Notes under the pieces: generated by a model
What the model was told of the DNA's origin: nothing
Databases searched by the model: none
What the model saw: the letters and a program-made list of their open reading frames with translations, nothing else
Made by a program: the position numbers and the translations under genes
Source of the DNA: Pleurotus djamor
Taxonomy: Eukaryota > Basidiomycota > Agaricomycetes > Agaricales > Pleurotaceae
Length of the DNA stretch: 12,951 nucleotides
Assembly (NCBI GenBank): GCA_029747585.1
Contig: JAPEVF010001174.1
Coordinates: forward strand, 1-12,951
Direction: 5' to 3'
Shown: piece after piece, positions 1-9,535 of the stretch
Position numbering within the stretch: the stretch's first letter is position 1
Layout of the letters: each line of letters opens with the position of its first letter

Positions 1-191
1 GCGCGATGACACCCTCTTTTGGAATCGACGAGGCGAGATCAAATATAGCAAAGTGTTGCGGCCTAGGATGATCCGTTGTGGTTTTGATAGATTAATGTTC
101 GAGCTATGAAAAATACTATAGTATGTCATATAATGGATGACTGGAGGTNNGTCNTTANGTNTATGCTGCGTCATCTAGACNGAATNNNTNC

Positions 192-1245
192 GACAGTGTT
201 GGAGATATTTCACTTTGGGGTCACACCGGCATTGATGGCTACATCGTCCAATGCTTGCCATACAGTGCTTCTGTGTCGCCCCACCCTTCGGAAATATTTT
301 CTCGCTTCTTCTCCCGCGATGTGTTCCTGGTGTACAAAGGTCCGCGTCCGCGGGTATGCCCCCCAACTACCTCGTTTCCCCAGCTCGAAGCAAGCGTGGT
401 TTACCAAGACATGTACCCTTTGTTGGTCATGAGTCAGGAGAACATGGAAGATATGGACGAATGGGTGCAAGAAATGATTCGCGAGGGAGATGCCTCGGGG
501 CGCCAGCTTATAGGTGATGAATGGCGCAACAAAAGTAAAAGTGTGACTGTTGAAAGGCACGTGAAGAATCAGGAAATCTCAGTTGTCTGAAAGCCTATCA
601 ACCCCCTCCACATTATAGGTTTCGCCCAAATCTCGTATTCACTGGTGCAGGGGCGTATGCCGAAGACGAATGGGAAGAGATCGCCATCGGACATACTAAG
701 GAGGAAGCACAAAGCGAAGATACGCCTGTTATCTCTCTTGTGGCAAAATGTCAGCGCTGTTTGGTGAGTCAATCTCTCTACTTCGCTTCATCGCCCATCT
801 CATCTGCTTTGCACGATATTTTTGCTATCTTCAACGCGTTCAAAATCCCATGAACGACCTCCCGTTTCCTGCCTTCCTATTCGCGCATCCTTTCACCGTG
901 TATAAAAACAACGACTATCTCATCCTGCCGCGATTGGAATGACGCACTCGCTAATTGTGTCCGTGTTCCTGATATTGTATCCCCTTTTCGGTTTGCGGCC
1001 TTGTTTTGCACCTCGTGGTCTCTTCGCGTTCCCTTCGGGCCGTTCAATAGCTCCCCAACGTTTCACCCGAAACTGGCATACGCGACAAAGCGGTCCCGTT
1101 TAAAGTGATGATGAAGCACCGAATCGGAGTGGACAAGGAAGATAAACTCAAGCCGTGCATGGGTGTCAATGCCGCACCGAAGGCTAGCGGTGTTTACCGT
1201 GTGGGAGATTGGGTGGATGTACGCAAGTTCGAGTCAAGTGGTTGA
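192..1245 (+). CDS. MOSC-domain protein, mARC-like, 3' part
   Basis: Three exons (192-556, 619-763, 1051-1245) give about 234 residues of a MOSC-domain protein. Visible in order: the end of the N-terminal beta-barrel region (GHTGIDGYIVQC); the MOSC start with FLVYKGPRPR and a PPTTSFPQLEASVVYQD stretch; RFRPNLVFTG followed by an acidic AEDEWEEIAIG; KCQRCLLPNVSPETG; and the closing GVYRVGDWVDVRK. In mARC and Moco-sulfurase C-termini the Cys-x-Arg-Cys segment before the D/SPxTG motif carries the conserved Cys linked to molybdenum cofactor binding, so both Cys are kept here. Known family role: Moco-dependent reduction of N-hydroxylated substrates or Moco handling; the substrate is not readable here. 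Exon phases match (2-1, then 0-0). The N-terminus lies upstream or in the N-rich stretch 149-190, so no start codon is assigned. The stop is TGA at 1243-1245. It looks intact rather than decayed. Confidence 0.87.
557..618 (+). other. Apparent GC-AG intron in the MOSC gene
   Basis: The exon ends in GAAAG and the next bases are GCACGTGAAG, so the donor reads GC rather than GT. The acceptor is ATTATAG at 612-618. Splicing here (62 nt, phase 2) joins ...SVTVE to RFRPNLV, which restores the conserved Arg-Phe-Arg-Pro-Asn motif of MOSC proteins. Nearby GT donors (533, 541, 561) give the wrong phase. Without splicing the frame ends at 588-590. Confidence 0.7.
764..1050 (+). other. Long intron in the MOSC gene
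   Basis: The donor is GTGAGT at 764 and the acceptor TTCAATAG ends at 1050, phase 0 on both sides. Joining gives KCQRCL-LPNVSPETG, a gap-free match to the family. At 287 nt it is four to five times longer than the other well-supported introns here (49-67 nt). I see no coding segment or repeat inside it. Confidence 0.75.
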
Positions 1246-2361
1246 GGGAAGCTGCTGTTATGTTGGAGCTTGGGGGAGGAGCCATGTGAAGCTTTCGCGT
1301 TGGGGTTAGCCTGGGGTTTGCCTAGGACAGTCACATTGTCTTGATGCGCCCATCTAAGATGATGGCTTGGGAGATGAGGAGGCAATTCGGTACTTTGTTC
1401 TGCTGGCACGTTGCGTTTTGGTTAATATTTTGATGATTCTCAACGACCGCTCCGACTTGGGTATGGCTTCTCCTGAGATCTTGAGGCCAGGAAGGGTTTC
1501 ATGACTCTATAGTTGTTATTCTCACAGAGACCCTTACCTTTGCAACGAGTCCAATCTTATTGATGGAAAGCAGTGATATGTTACTAAACCATTGTCAGAT
1601 ATGGTAAAGAGAAGACAGGAACCGAGTGTCCGCGGTACAAATGATACCTCAAGTTACATACCGTGTCCTCTCCGATGTACACGGTGAACTAATTGAGCAA
1701 CGTGGGGAAGATGCCCGTCTAAAAGAATGCCGAACGCCTGGCCTTCACATCAGGCGCAGCGTTGTCAGCTCGAGACGAGTCTTCAAGCCTTGAGTTCAAG
1801 AATTAGCTAAGAATCAGCTTCGTGGCTGAGACGCTGATAGCCGAGGAGGAGGCCACCATGGTCCCCCTTCGTGTCCAGCATATGAAAGTACATCAGACAG
1901 TGAGAGTTCTCGGCGTCTGAAAGCAAACAGCGCGTGAAGGATGAGCGGGTGGACAGGCACGCTTGACGTTAGTGACTGAGATCGTTCGGTTGCGGGTCAG
2001 TTGGGCCTCTGTAGCCTGTACGGTGGTAGATATGACGAATAAGATATTTTCTGGCCGTCTGGAATGTAGCGAGATTGCGGAGAATGCACCATAAGTCGAT
2101 GAATTATCGGGGGATAGGCCCCCTGAGGGATGCGCGTGGGACTTGGGCACAGCAAGATTACGTGCCTTGGCATTTGACAACTCTGAACAAGTTGGTGGCT
2201 GATTTGAGCAAGTCCGTTTCAATTCTCGACTCTGCCTGTGTGAGCCTCAGGCAGGCCTGTACGCTGCAGCCAACCGACCCACACCCTCTTTCTTCTCAAC
2301 CACCACCACCATTTCCGCCTACCTCTCTTTCGCCAGCCCCCCGTCATCACCAGCAGCGGTG
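1246..2361. other. Intergenic region, no gene seen
   Basis: About 1.1 kb between the MOSC stop and the protease ATG. Open frames on the minus strand (for example 1893-2222, 109 codons) have no family signature and no splice partners. The last 85 bases before the protease ATG are strongly pyrimidine-rich, as in many fungal promoters and leaders. Nothing else is supported. Confidence 0.6.
2275..2361 (+). promoter_or_regulatory. Pyrimidine-rich leader upstream of the USP gene
   Basis: A C/T-rich tract with CTCTTTCTTCTC and CTACCTCTCTTTCG immediately precedes the ATG at 2362. Such tracts commonly surround fungal transcription starts. No TATA box is obvious, and the assignment rests on position and composition only. 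Confidence 0.35.
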
Positions 2362-2887
2362 ATGGCCAAGGGGGCACAATGGATGAAGTTTGGTCAGAAA
2401 GCTAGTGTGGTTAATCCACCTACGCCTTCGCAATCGGAACAGCAGGTCGCATCTTCAGAACCAACTACTGCGGATGCTAAGAAGTTCGGGCTCGAGAACG
2501 TGAGTGCTCTTCCATATCCAGCCCAATGTACATGCTGAATGCAGTACGACGTATCGGATTAGTTTGGGAACACTTGGTGCGTCGCATGGGCCTCATTAGT
2601 CGTTGATTACCGATGATTTACACGCGTTGTGTTCAACATATAGCTATGCAAACTCTGTCATCCAAGCTCTGTATTTCTGCGGGCCGTTTAGGCAACTCGT
2701 TGTACAAGCCAACGACTACTCTGTACCACCTCCACCGAATTCATCATCATCACCGCAAGCTAGCGGCACCGCTCCTGTATCGACATCACCATCTTCTCCC
2801 TCCCGTGTCACCGAACCTACTCACGCTCAGATTCGCTACCCAACCCAGTCCGATGCAAACCCTTCGCCCTCCCAATACCTCTCCTGA
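2362..2887 (+). CDS. Ubiquitin-specific protease (USP12/46, Ubp9/13, CreB class), N-terminal part
   Basis: The three exons (2362-2499, 2563-2576, 2644 onward) encode about 131 residues before an in-frame TGA at 2885. Residues 1-41 form a short lead (MAKGAQWMKFGQK). Next comes KKFGLEN, then the Cys box FGNTCYANSVIQALYFC, with catalytic Cys at about residue 51. GPFRQLVVQANDY follows, then a Pro/Ser-rich tail. YFCxPFR after the Cys box is typical of the USP12/46 group, which deubiquitinates with WD40 partners. Introns are 2500-2562 (GTGAGT...GATTAG) and 2577-2643 (GTGCGT...CATATAG). The ATG at 2362 is the first in frame. The TGA may lie in a further intron: a full enzyme needs roughly 250 more residues, including the His box (GHYV-like) and Asn/Asp. 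I could not find HQDAHEF, the zinc-binding Cys pairs or the His box downstream. It is therefore either truncated or its later exons are unrecognisable by eye. Confidence 0.8.
2563..2576 (+). other. 14-nt microexon in the USP gene
   Basis: TTTGGGAACACTTG between acceptor GGATTAG and donor GTGCGT encodes Phe-Gly-Asn-Thr plus the first two bases of the catalytic Cys codon; the third base is the first base of the next exon (2644). Both junctions reproduce the near-invariant N-F-G-N-T-C-Y-A-N-S string of USP enzymes, which makes chance unlikely. Confidence 0.85.
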
Positions 2888-3467
2888 ATGCTTGGGAGTG
2901 CAATGTGTGTTAGACGATGACGATGAAGCCTTCTATCAGCTCGTACGCGAGCCTCACAAAGGGAAATGCCTGGAATGGGACAGATCGGAGGAGGATGAGT
3001 TGGTATGGTCCTGCGACAAGCCGCAACAACAAAACCGTATCTTCAGCTGTGATATAAAGAGTCCGCGATCACGGGAACACGGAAACGCACGGCTATGACC
3101 AACCTCTTCCACCTTCTCCATCTCCACCGCTATCTTCCCCTCATCCGCAGTCTTCANTTTTTTTAACATGCTCGCACTCTCCTGCGTAGACGAATCCCTG
3201 GTCGAATTGTTTCCTACCTCAACCCTTGTTCTAGGAATTGGGAAACCACCGCTGCGAACGCTGTAGATGGATATCTTGATAAGTCCGTGGTGGAGGATGT
3301 AGTTGAGGCTTTGGATTAAAACCTTCGCCGAGTCGTTGGGTGTCTACAGCGTCACAACAGCAGCAGCAACAAAAGCACAACAAACACGGATGGTGCTTTA
3401 CCAGCACGTCTGCGAGCAGCTGGTGTAAAATTGGTAGCTTCAGCTTTCCGTAGCCGACATCGCAGAA
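2888..3467 (+). other. Sequence after the USP exons, possible degraded linker
   Basis: After acceptor-like TGTGTTAG (ends 2913), one frame is open from 2914 to a TAA at 3055-3057 and then runs on through a Pro/Ser-rich segment (about 3090-3155) to the N at 3157. This fits the low-complexity linker seen after the Cys box in fungal members of this protease class, but the in-frame TAA and loss of similarity beyond 3160 argue against a working gene. An alternative frame over 2914-3098 is acidic (DDDDEAFYQLV) and unrecognised. No function is assigned. Confidence 0.25.
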
Positions 3468-3803
3468 GTATGTACCTTCCTCTTGCTCTCCTCCTCATCT
3501 CCTTCGTCGCCATGCTCACCTCCAGTCCACAGATCCACACTCCCCTTCTCGATCCTGTCGCAAATATCCCCCATCAACATCTCTGCATTCTCACGCAGTG
3601 GTAAATCGGGATACGGACTACTGGAGTAGTAGTGCTGGGAACAAAGGCTTCGAGCAGGGCACTTCGACAGTGGTTGTGGGAGGAGGTGGATGCGTATTCA
3701 AAATGGGGCGTCATCATCCACTAGAGGAGCTGAGCTGGAGGAAGAGTACTAACAGTGCGTCCACTTCTTTCGATCCCATTCCTACCCCCCACCTAACTTA
3801 CAG
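3468..3803 (+). other. Intron-exon-intron unit, unassigned
   Basis: A well-formed intron at 3468-3525 (GTATGT, pyrimidine-rich, CACCTCCAG) is followed by an exon-like segment 3526-3754, open throughout in one frame and containing a glycine run (VVVGGGG) and LEELSWRKSTN. A second intron at 3755-3803 (GTGCGT...CACCTAACTTACAG) has a textbook branch site 9 nt before the acceptor. The exon ends in phase 1, and the frame continues downstream to a TAG near 4010. I do not recognise the protein. Splice signals show + strand transcription more firmly than they show a product. Confidence 0.35.
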
Positions 3804-5091
3804 TCAGACCACCACAAAATTCTCCATCACACCTCCGAAATCGATCTCCCGCCTTGTTCCACGCCTTACGGACTCATCACGTCGGTGCTTGTTATCGCCA
3901 GCACTCGATCCCCGAGCGTTACCGCACCAACGACTCGTACATGTGGAGCACTGGCAGCTACACACGCTGCGCCTTCGCCACATTCTTCGTGGCACAACCA
4001 TCGAGTGACTAGTGCCCCTTCCCAAGCGCCACAATACTCAACTCAGCCTACATGACACCCGATGTTCGGGCGTGTGCACTCGATGTTCGCGCATCCTTCA
4101 TCGCGTTGGCTAGCAGTGGATTACCACCTCAGTCTCAAGCACGTGTACGCCACACAATCTCCCAGCCGCGCCGAGTTCCCACCTTCCAGCACAACCCAAT
4201 ACCTCACGTTCACCCTAGCTGTAAGCCTCTGTTGTTAGGACCGCGGAGGCGACGAAAATGAAGAAACTTCAATCAACCCTCCAATCGTTGGACTTTGTCG
4301 AGCTCCGCCTCGAACGTCTGCTTTGACGCAAGCTGGTGTCATTGGGAAGAAGGTGCCGCTAGGTGGTCAATTCATCGTGGACCTGCGGCTCAGATGATGA
4401 AGACAGTGAGTATGACGATTTCCTCCTTTTGCATGACACTTCCCCCTTTTTCTGAGATGGACTCTTCTCTTGTATCGCTGTTTTCTCCCTCGTTATATCA
4501 ACCCACGTTCCTTGCTTCCCTTTCACGGACCATACGTACTTTACTCGTTTACGGACGGTTATCCAGTTTCCCCATTCCATTCTGCATTCGCTTCGTTCAC
4601 AGACTGGTATCGTACAATCGTAGAACGATCACAGTTCGCGTCGCTCCATATCCTCAATGACATCCTCTTCCCACCTGCATACTCTACATATCAGGGTTCC
4701 CCTCCCGTTTCTCTCTTACTTTCAATCCACCTTCAGCTTCAGTGTTCATCTTCCACCCTGCCCATATCAATTTCCCGCCGAAAACGAAGCACATCGATGG
4801 CGGCTTTGAAGATTTTATCGCGGGGCAGCAGCAAGAGCGAAGAGAAAATTTCGGAGCTTCGAACTTTTCCCAACGAGTGGGGTATGGAGAACCAGCCATG
4901 GGGAAACATTCAGCACGCTACGGGTTAAACTGGTATGTCCCCCTTCTCCCCCTCTCGTATTACTCTCCTACTGCTCGGTCTTTGACTCATTCCTCCTTCG
5001 TAGCACCCTCCCATGCTTCCGGCATCTCTTACTCGCAACCTCCCCTCGATCATCAACCTCAGACTTCAACCTCGCACTTCAACTAACGTAG
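3804..5091 (+). other. Exon-like segments without a continuous model
   Basis: Several protein-like open segments lie here in different frames. One is 4239-4400, after acceptor GTTGTTAG, containing GVIGKKVPLGGQFIVDLR. Another is around 4603-4690, after TTCACAG, reading DWYRTIVERSQFASLHILND. A third is about 4757-4932, containing HIDGGFEDFIAGQQQ and ending at donor GTATGT at 4933. A strong donor GTGAGT is at 4406. Acceptors at 5003 and 5091 both suit the intron starting at 4933. I could not join these with consistent phases, and none has a family signature I know. Confidence 0.25.
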
Positions 5092-5669
5092 ATATTCAGA
5101 CCTCTGCCTCCGTTCCAACAGAAACCTTTCGTCGAGCATCCATACCAGACAATGCGCTACTTGGTACGTATGCTCGTTGCTCACTTTTCTCTTCGGATCC
5201 TAACTCCCACCTCTCGCAGCTAGATCAAGTACTATCCCTGGGAATGGTCAATACCTTCGCGCAATTCTTGGGGTTTCAGTACATCAGGTTACTGGATAGA
5301 TAGTGGGTCACGTAGAAACGGGTATCGTGTGCGCGTACGGTATTCACTTTGGTTTCAGTGCGTTGTCCAGTCCTCCTTCCCTTCTTTCGCTTGGAACTGA
5401 ATCAACTGATTGATAGTTCATCGAACACCAGCGTCATCTCTCAACATCTTCTCCACGCTGCTGGTGCTCGCTACCGTAGTCCTGCTTGACTCAAGTCGTG
5501 ACGAAGTTCCTCACGGTTATACTGTATCGACTGACTCCCAGGTCGAGACGATGACCACGTCTCCCTCGGACCAAAATTCCCAGCTGTCAGAATGCACCGG
5601 GTGTGTTGGAAGGCTTTGATACATTCGACGCTTTCTTTGATTGATGGCCTTGGATATCGTTGCGCAGTT
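5092..5669 (+). CDS. Unrecognised four-exon coding chain (partial)
   Basis: Exons 5092-5163, 5224-5357, 5417-5463 and 5542-5669 join through introns of 60, 59 and 78 nt with matching phases (0, 2, 1). The first intron has GTACGT and CCTAAC, the second GTGCGT, and the third ends CGACTGACTCCCAG. About 126 residues result with no stop. They are rich in Trp and Tyr: FVEHPYQTMRYL, then IKYYPWEWSIPSRNSWGF, then GYWIDSGSRRNGYRVRVRYS, ending MHRVCWKALIHSTLSLIDG. Each single frame is interrupted without splicing. I recognise no family. The upstream join is unresolved, and two donors (5670 GTACGT, 5701 GTTAGT) are possible at the end. This is a reasonable candidate for a real gene fragment, but the product is unknown. 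Confidence 0.45.
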
Positions 5670-7356
5670 GTACGTTACGTCGTTGTCGCCGTGAACTTTC
5701 GTTAGTTCTCGTAGGGGCTGCTTGGAGGATCGAGCGTATCCACACTAGCTTTGATTCCTATTTCAGGTAGATGTGTAGTACTCCTCCCATTGCGATGTAG
5801 TACAAGTAGAGGAAGAGGATGTCAATGGCAAGTAAATGGCACAGAGGTTCACGAGCCGAAGATAAGGCCCGGACGGCCAGCGATAAGTCTTATCTCTTTC
5901 CCACGCAAACTTAGTATTTTTCGCCACCTGGGTAGTGCGACCTCCCACCTACGCAGGCGCACCCCATCCCACCACACGACTATCTCCAACACCGTCATCA
6001 TCAGAGCCCATCCTCATGGTATCCGCCTCAGCTCCTCCCTTCAATTTCGGCGCTCTTCATGCCGTTCGATACCCAGCGTCTTATCTCCAACTGCTACGAG
6101 CGTCCGCATGTCTTCAAGGTCACCAGGATGCCGTCGCAGCTGCGGTTTCTGTTCATCAGGTTCATTGGAAGGATTCCGAGGTATGGGATGTTGCAGTGAT
6201 CAGGTACGTCGTCCTTTCTGTGTGCATCGTCCCCCAACGCTATCATGTTCCGGTCATACTGATAACCTCTACTCCAGGTCGACCACTGGACCCCAACTCT
6301 ACGTTCCTCTGTGCTCGGCCGATACCTATCCGTCCCCGAACCCATCCAAATCGAGAAGCCACTACCATCGTCACCTCAAGATATCTCTTCTCCCTGTAAC
6401 GCTGACACGATGCTGGTGGACGTGGTTGTGGTCTCTTGTATGCCGAATTCGCGAGGGCAGAGGAGCCGGAGCAGGACCAACCTCTGTATTGACTTGCCCT
6501 ATCCTTGGTGTCTACGCTTTTCCTTCCCCTCCTCCTCTATTTCCTTCCCCCTCCTTCTCCTTTGTCGTTCCCCAGCTAGGTACTTACCCTTCCCTTCCAT
6601 CCGCAGCCCGCGTAAATACGACATGCTCATGAGGAGCGTGTTCATTGTCATCAATATACCAGCTCGCTGGGTAGGCTGAGCAGGAATTATACATGATTCT
6701 CAGGTACGATACTTATCCATCCAGTTTCACTGGCCTTCTCAACTTTGTTTTTCCTTCTCCTCGTACTCATCGTACTCATCTCCCCCTTCGTAGACCCTAA
6801 ATCGACTGGCGTCAGATCTCCTGGCATCAAGTCTCGACATACCTAGGCTACGCAACATCAACGGTGTCGCGGTCTTAAAAGAAACCCATATTCGGAGCCA
6901 CGTAATGGATAACTAGTAAGTCCCGCTTCCTTCCTTGCTTTTGCCTCTTACCCCATACTTACTTGTTTGATCGCCCTAGATAATAAACCATGCTCCATCA
7001 ACACGATCTTGCTGAAAGCGGCGTGGCATCGTTCGCGCCGTCTTTGGAGTCACCACATCGACTCGGATGATGCCAAAGACATGTCATGTATGCAGTCCAC
7101 GGACGCCTTGATGGTTCATGAAAGAACGGCTGGGTTCAGGGCAGCTTGCGTGAGGAAAGAGAGACACCCCAGTTCCAATAACTTCGAATAGTGTATTCTC
7201 ATTTTCGGTATGTTCTCATATCTCGTTTACTCCCCTACCCCTTCCTAATTTCTCGTACTCGTAGGTCATTCCCCTCCTCGCCTCCAACACACCAGTTAGT
7301 CATACATATGAAGCAACCACGGGGTCGGTGGAGAGCAACGCCGCCGCAACCTTTAG
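5670..7356 (+). other. Intron-rich region, no assignable product
   Basis: Splice-like units continue: an acceptor ending 5714 or 5766, and an intron ending 6277 (CTACTCCAG, branch ACTGATAAC) with donors at 6181 (GTATGG) or 6204 (GTACGT). Using 6181-6277, a phase-0 join links ...HWKDSE to VDHWTPTLRSSVLGRY. Pyrimidine-rich stretches near 6490-6590, 6730-6790, 6920-6960 and 7210-7270 look like intron 3' ends. A long unspliced frame (5751-6632) crosses these introns and is basic, Ser/Arg-rich and low in complexity, so I do not call it a gene. No family is recognised. Confidence 0.25.
6762..6779 (+). repeat. 9-bp tandem duplication
   Basis: CGTACTCAT occurs twice head to tail inside a pyrimidine-rich, intron-like stretch. 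It is probably a simple slippage product. Confidence 0.5.
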
Positions 7357-7544
7357 ACAAATTCCACACTGCCAAAGCTGGATAGGAAGGCTCGGGGTTC
7401 GAAGCGGACGAATATGGGTGTCGCGTTCAACATGGTATGTTAACTTTCTTATTTCTCTTTCCCTTCTTTTCCTCATCCATCGCCTTCGTTTCGTAGACCT
7501 CCGTGGTCGATCTCTCAAGCTCAAGTATCATCATCAAGACTGGC
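7357..7544 (+). CDS. Unrecognised two-exon coding chain (partial)
   Basis: After acceptor-like CCTTTAG (ends 7356), 26 open codons end in GSKRTNMGVAFNM. Intron 7435-7496 (GTATGT, long T/C tract, TTTCGTAG) follows in phase 0. Sixteen further codons (TSVVDLSSSSIIIKTG) reach a possible donor GTACCC at 7545, whose acceptor would be CATTCCAG near 7622. The phases agree and the intron is well formed, but the chain is short and matches no family I know. A purine-rich tract at 7818-7858 suggests that sequence of opposite polarity may follow. Confidence 0.3.
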
Positions 7545-9265
7545 GTACCCACAATCCATCCATCCACCATCACATACCCATTCCGCTCGCCGCGATCGTA
7601 GCACCCCATCTTACCCATTCCAGTAGTGGAGAACCTCTTTGCATCCCGTCCAATGGCTCGTGGATGACGGCGTCTCGGACAACGAACTTCCCAGTGTAGG
7701 ACGTCGGGTAGCGTGGCGCTTGGACCTGGGCTGGGACGTCGGTTGATGTCGATGAAGACGTCGATCGCAGCTGCGCCTGCATACTCTAGTAGCTGGTTGT
7801 AAAGAAGGTACCCGACTGTTGGAGTGGGAGTTGGAGAGGAAAGGAAAGGAAACGACACAATATGTCGTGATACTGGAAATGCAGGCCGATCGACTACCAG
7901 AAATCCATCGTCGGGTTCCATATTGCGGTCGAACCTTCCTAATTAACATTACCTCTCCGTTGTACACTCCTTTAATCGATGGCGTTCGCTCCCTCATGCT
8001 CCGAATAGCTGTGTAGTTCCCCCAACGCACTCCGCATTGATGGAGTTGATCCATCATTATCTAGGCAGCCAGCCACATTCAGCCCTGGCAAAGGGTACTT
8101 GGGGAACAAGCAAGTCAATCCCTTTTTGTGTTACATATCGAAGGTACCCGTCGAGAGCTTGGAGAACACGTTGGACTTATGATTGGGGTCGATATGTAAA
8201 TCGCACGGAAGTGATGGACTTCGGCAAGACTTTCTCGTTCACCTTGCCAGGTCAAATAAACAAATTGCACCACCCATGTTCATGCATCACAAACCGGCTA
8301 CGGGTGTAGGGTAGCCAATAACACCAAGAAGCTTAATCTTTTATTAATCTGTGTTACTCGACTTATCACCATGCGCGGAGCCTCTCTCGAGTCTTGCTTC
8401 CATCCACCGTTGTTTTTTCAGTTGGGAAATATCAATGCAGGTTTTTTTGCTCTACTTACTCTAGGACGGAGGGATGTCGAACATCTGGGAGGCTGACATG
8501 AAATCAGACGAGACATAGATTACCATAATACCGAGCGTCTTGCTCAACCTGCAAGTCGTAACTCACTTCTCTCACCTCTCGCTCTCTCCATTTATCTCAC
8601 CGGCGTCCCTTCAGAGACGTCTCTCAGAGGTTTTGGACTCCAACCTTGAAGTACACAAGTCCTTGTTCTTTCAGGAATACTTGACTGTCTCCCCGCCTCG
8701 CACCCATGCCCCGTCCCCCTATACGTTGCCGCTTACTTAATCGTCCCAGGTGAGATGCGCAAAATACAAGACATTGGCAGAATGCCCAATAACATCACAC
8801 AGCAGTGTCGGAGTGACTCGCCGTGACAATGCTCACCTCTTTGTCCTGTTTTTCGTAGGCTAAGGCTTATACATGGGCGCGTGGTCCGAGAGCAGCTCTC
8901 GCTGGGAGTTACTGTGACTACAGGCCGCGACCTGGCATCAGACTGGGCAATGGTCCTGCGAGTAATTGGGTTGGTGTACAAAGCAACGAGCATAGCCACT
9001 TTCATTCTCTGCACTCATTCATCGACGATCAAGCATCAGTTTTTTCAATATCGGCCTCAACCTCAATCGTTCCCACATACTCGACCATACGAAATGCTAT
9101 GTCCACAGATCAAATACATCAAGAAGGACAACTACCACCCCCGATGGGAGGATCCAGTCGTGTGGGATGGCTGCATTGTTGGGATGGGATGGAGGGGACG
9201 TGGCGAGAAGAGCATAAACTGAGAGCTACAGGAAACGGAAGTGAGAAAGTACATGGTCGACGAAT
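7545..9265. other. No assignable gene
   Basis: Mixed signals. Around 7810-7870 the minus strand carries an intron-like pattern (C/T-rich, CCAACAG) beside a minus open frame (7427-7921), while + strand intron-like tracts recur at 8560-8620 and 8690-8750. A + frame at 7819-8016 and several others end without splice partners. The stretch 8330-8470 is comparatively A/T-rich and may be intergenic. I could not build a consistent model on either strand. Confidence 0.3.
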
Positions 9266-9535
9266 ATGATCTGGCCAGTTCCCAATTGCCTTCAACGCCC
9301 AACAGACAACGAATTCAGCAAATGCACTGTCCCCAACACCGAAGTACGTCGAGAAGTGGAAATCTTCATCGATTCATCCACCAACACACATCACGTACAC
9401 ATTCCCTCGAGTGGCATTCTGCCAGGTTCCCAGTTTACTGTGAGTGGTGGAGCGCGCCTTGCTTGCTTCCTCTCAGAGTCTTACCCTCCCTTCGTCCTTT
9501 GTTCATTCCCATAGATCAGGGATTCTGTCATATGA
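9266..9535 (+). CDS. Possible small spliced ORF or 3' gene fragment, unrecognised
   Basis: From an ATG at 9266, 58 codons run to a strong donor GTGAGT at 9440. The 75-nt intron ends CCCATAG at 9514, and seven codons including TGA follow in phase 0. The 64-residue product contains TEVRREVEIFIDSSTNTHH then VHIPSSGILPGSQFT, an alternating charged/hydrophobic pattern suggestive of a beta-rich domain. It may be the end of a longer gene rather than a complete one, because the codons before the ATG are also open. No family is recognised. Confidence 0.3.

Noticed and set aside
1893..2222. 109-codon minus-strand frame between the MOSC and USP genes
   Set aside because: It has no conserved motif, no splice signals and unremarkable composition, and lies upstream of the protease start; treated as chance.
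2603..2887. A USP with the catalytic Cys replaced by Ser (TYSYANS)
   Set aside because: This reading comes from running the exon frame back into the intron. With the acceptor at 2643 and the microexon at 2563-2576, the normal GNTCYANS is restored.
3440..3710. Minus-strand acidic frame (ENAEMLMGDICDRIEK... EEESKRK)
   Set aside because: It looks protein-like, but it overlaps a + strand intron with strong signals (3468-3525), whose pyrimidine tract explains the Glu/Arg-rich antisense reading.
5763..5893. Minus-strand hydrophobic segment resembling a membrane helix (IDILFLYLYYIAMGG)
   Set aside because: The frame is only about 43 codons, has no start or splice partner, and lies opposite a + strand acceptor region.
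6121..6135. His-Gln-Asp-Ala coding bases, recalling the USP HQDAHEF motif
   Set aside because: The following residues (VAAA) do not match HEF, and no other USP motif lies nearby.
5751..6632. A 293-codon unspliced + frame
   Set aside because: It crosses well-formed introns (for example the one ending 6277), is low-complexity and basic, and has no family signature; it is probably a shadow.
7427..7921. 164-codon minus-strand frame
   Set aside because: It crosses an apparent + strand intron at 7435-7496 and a minus intron-like tract; no domain was recognised.
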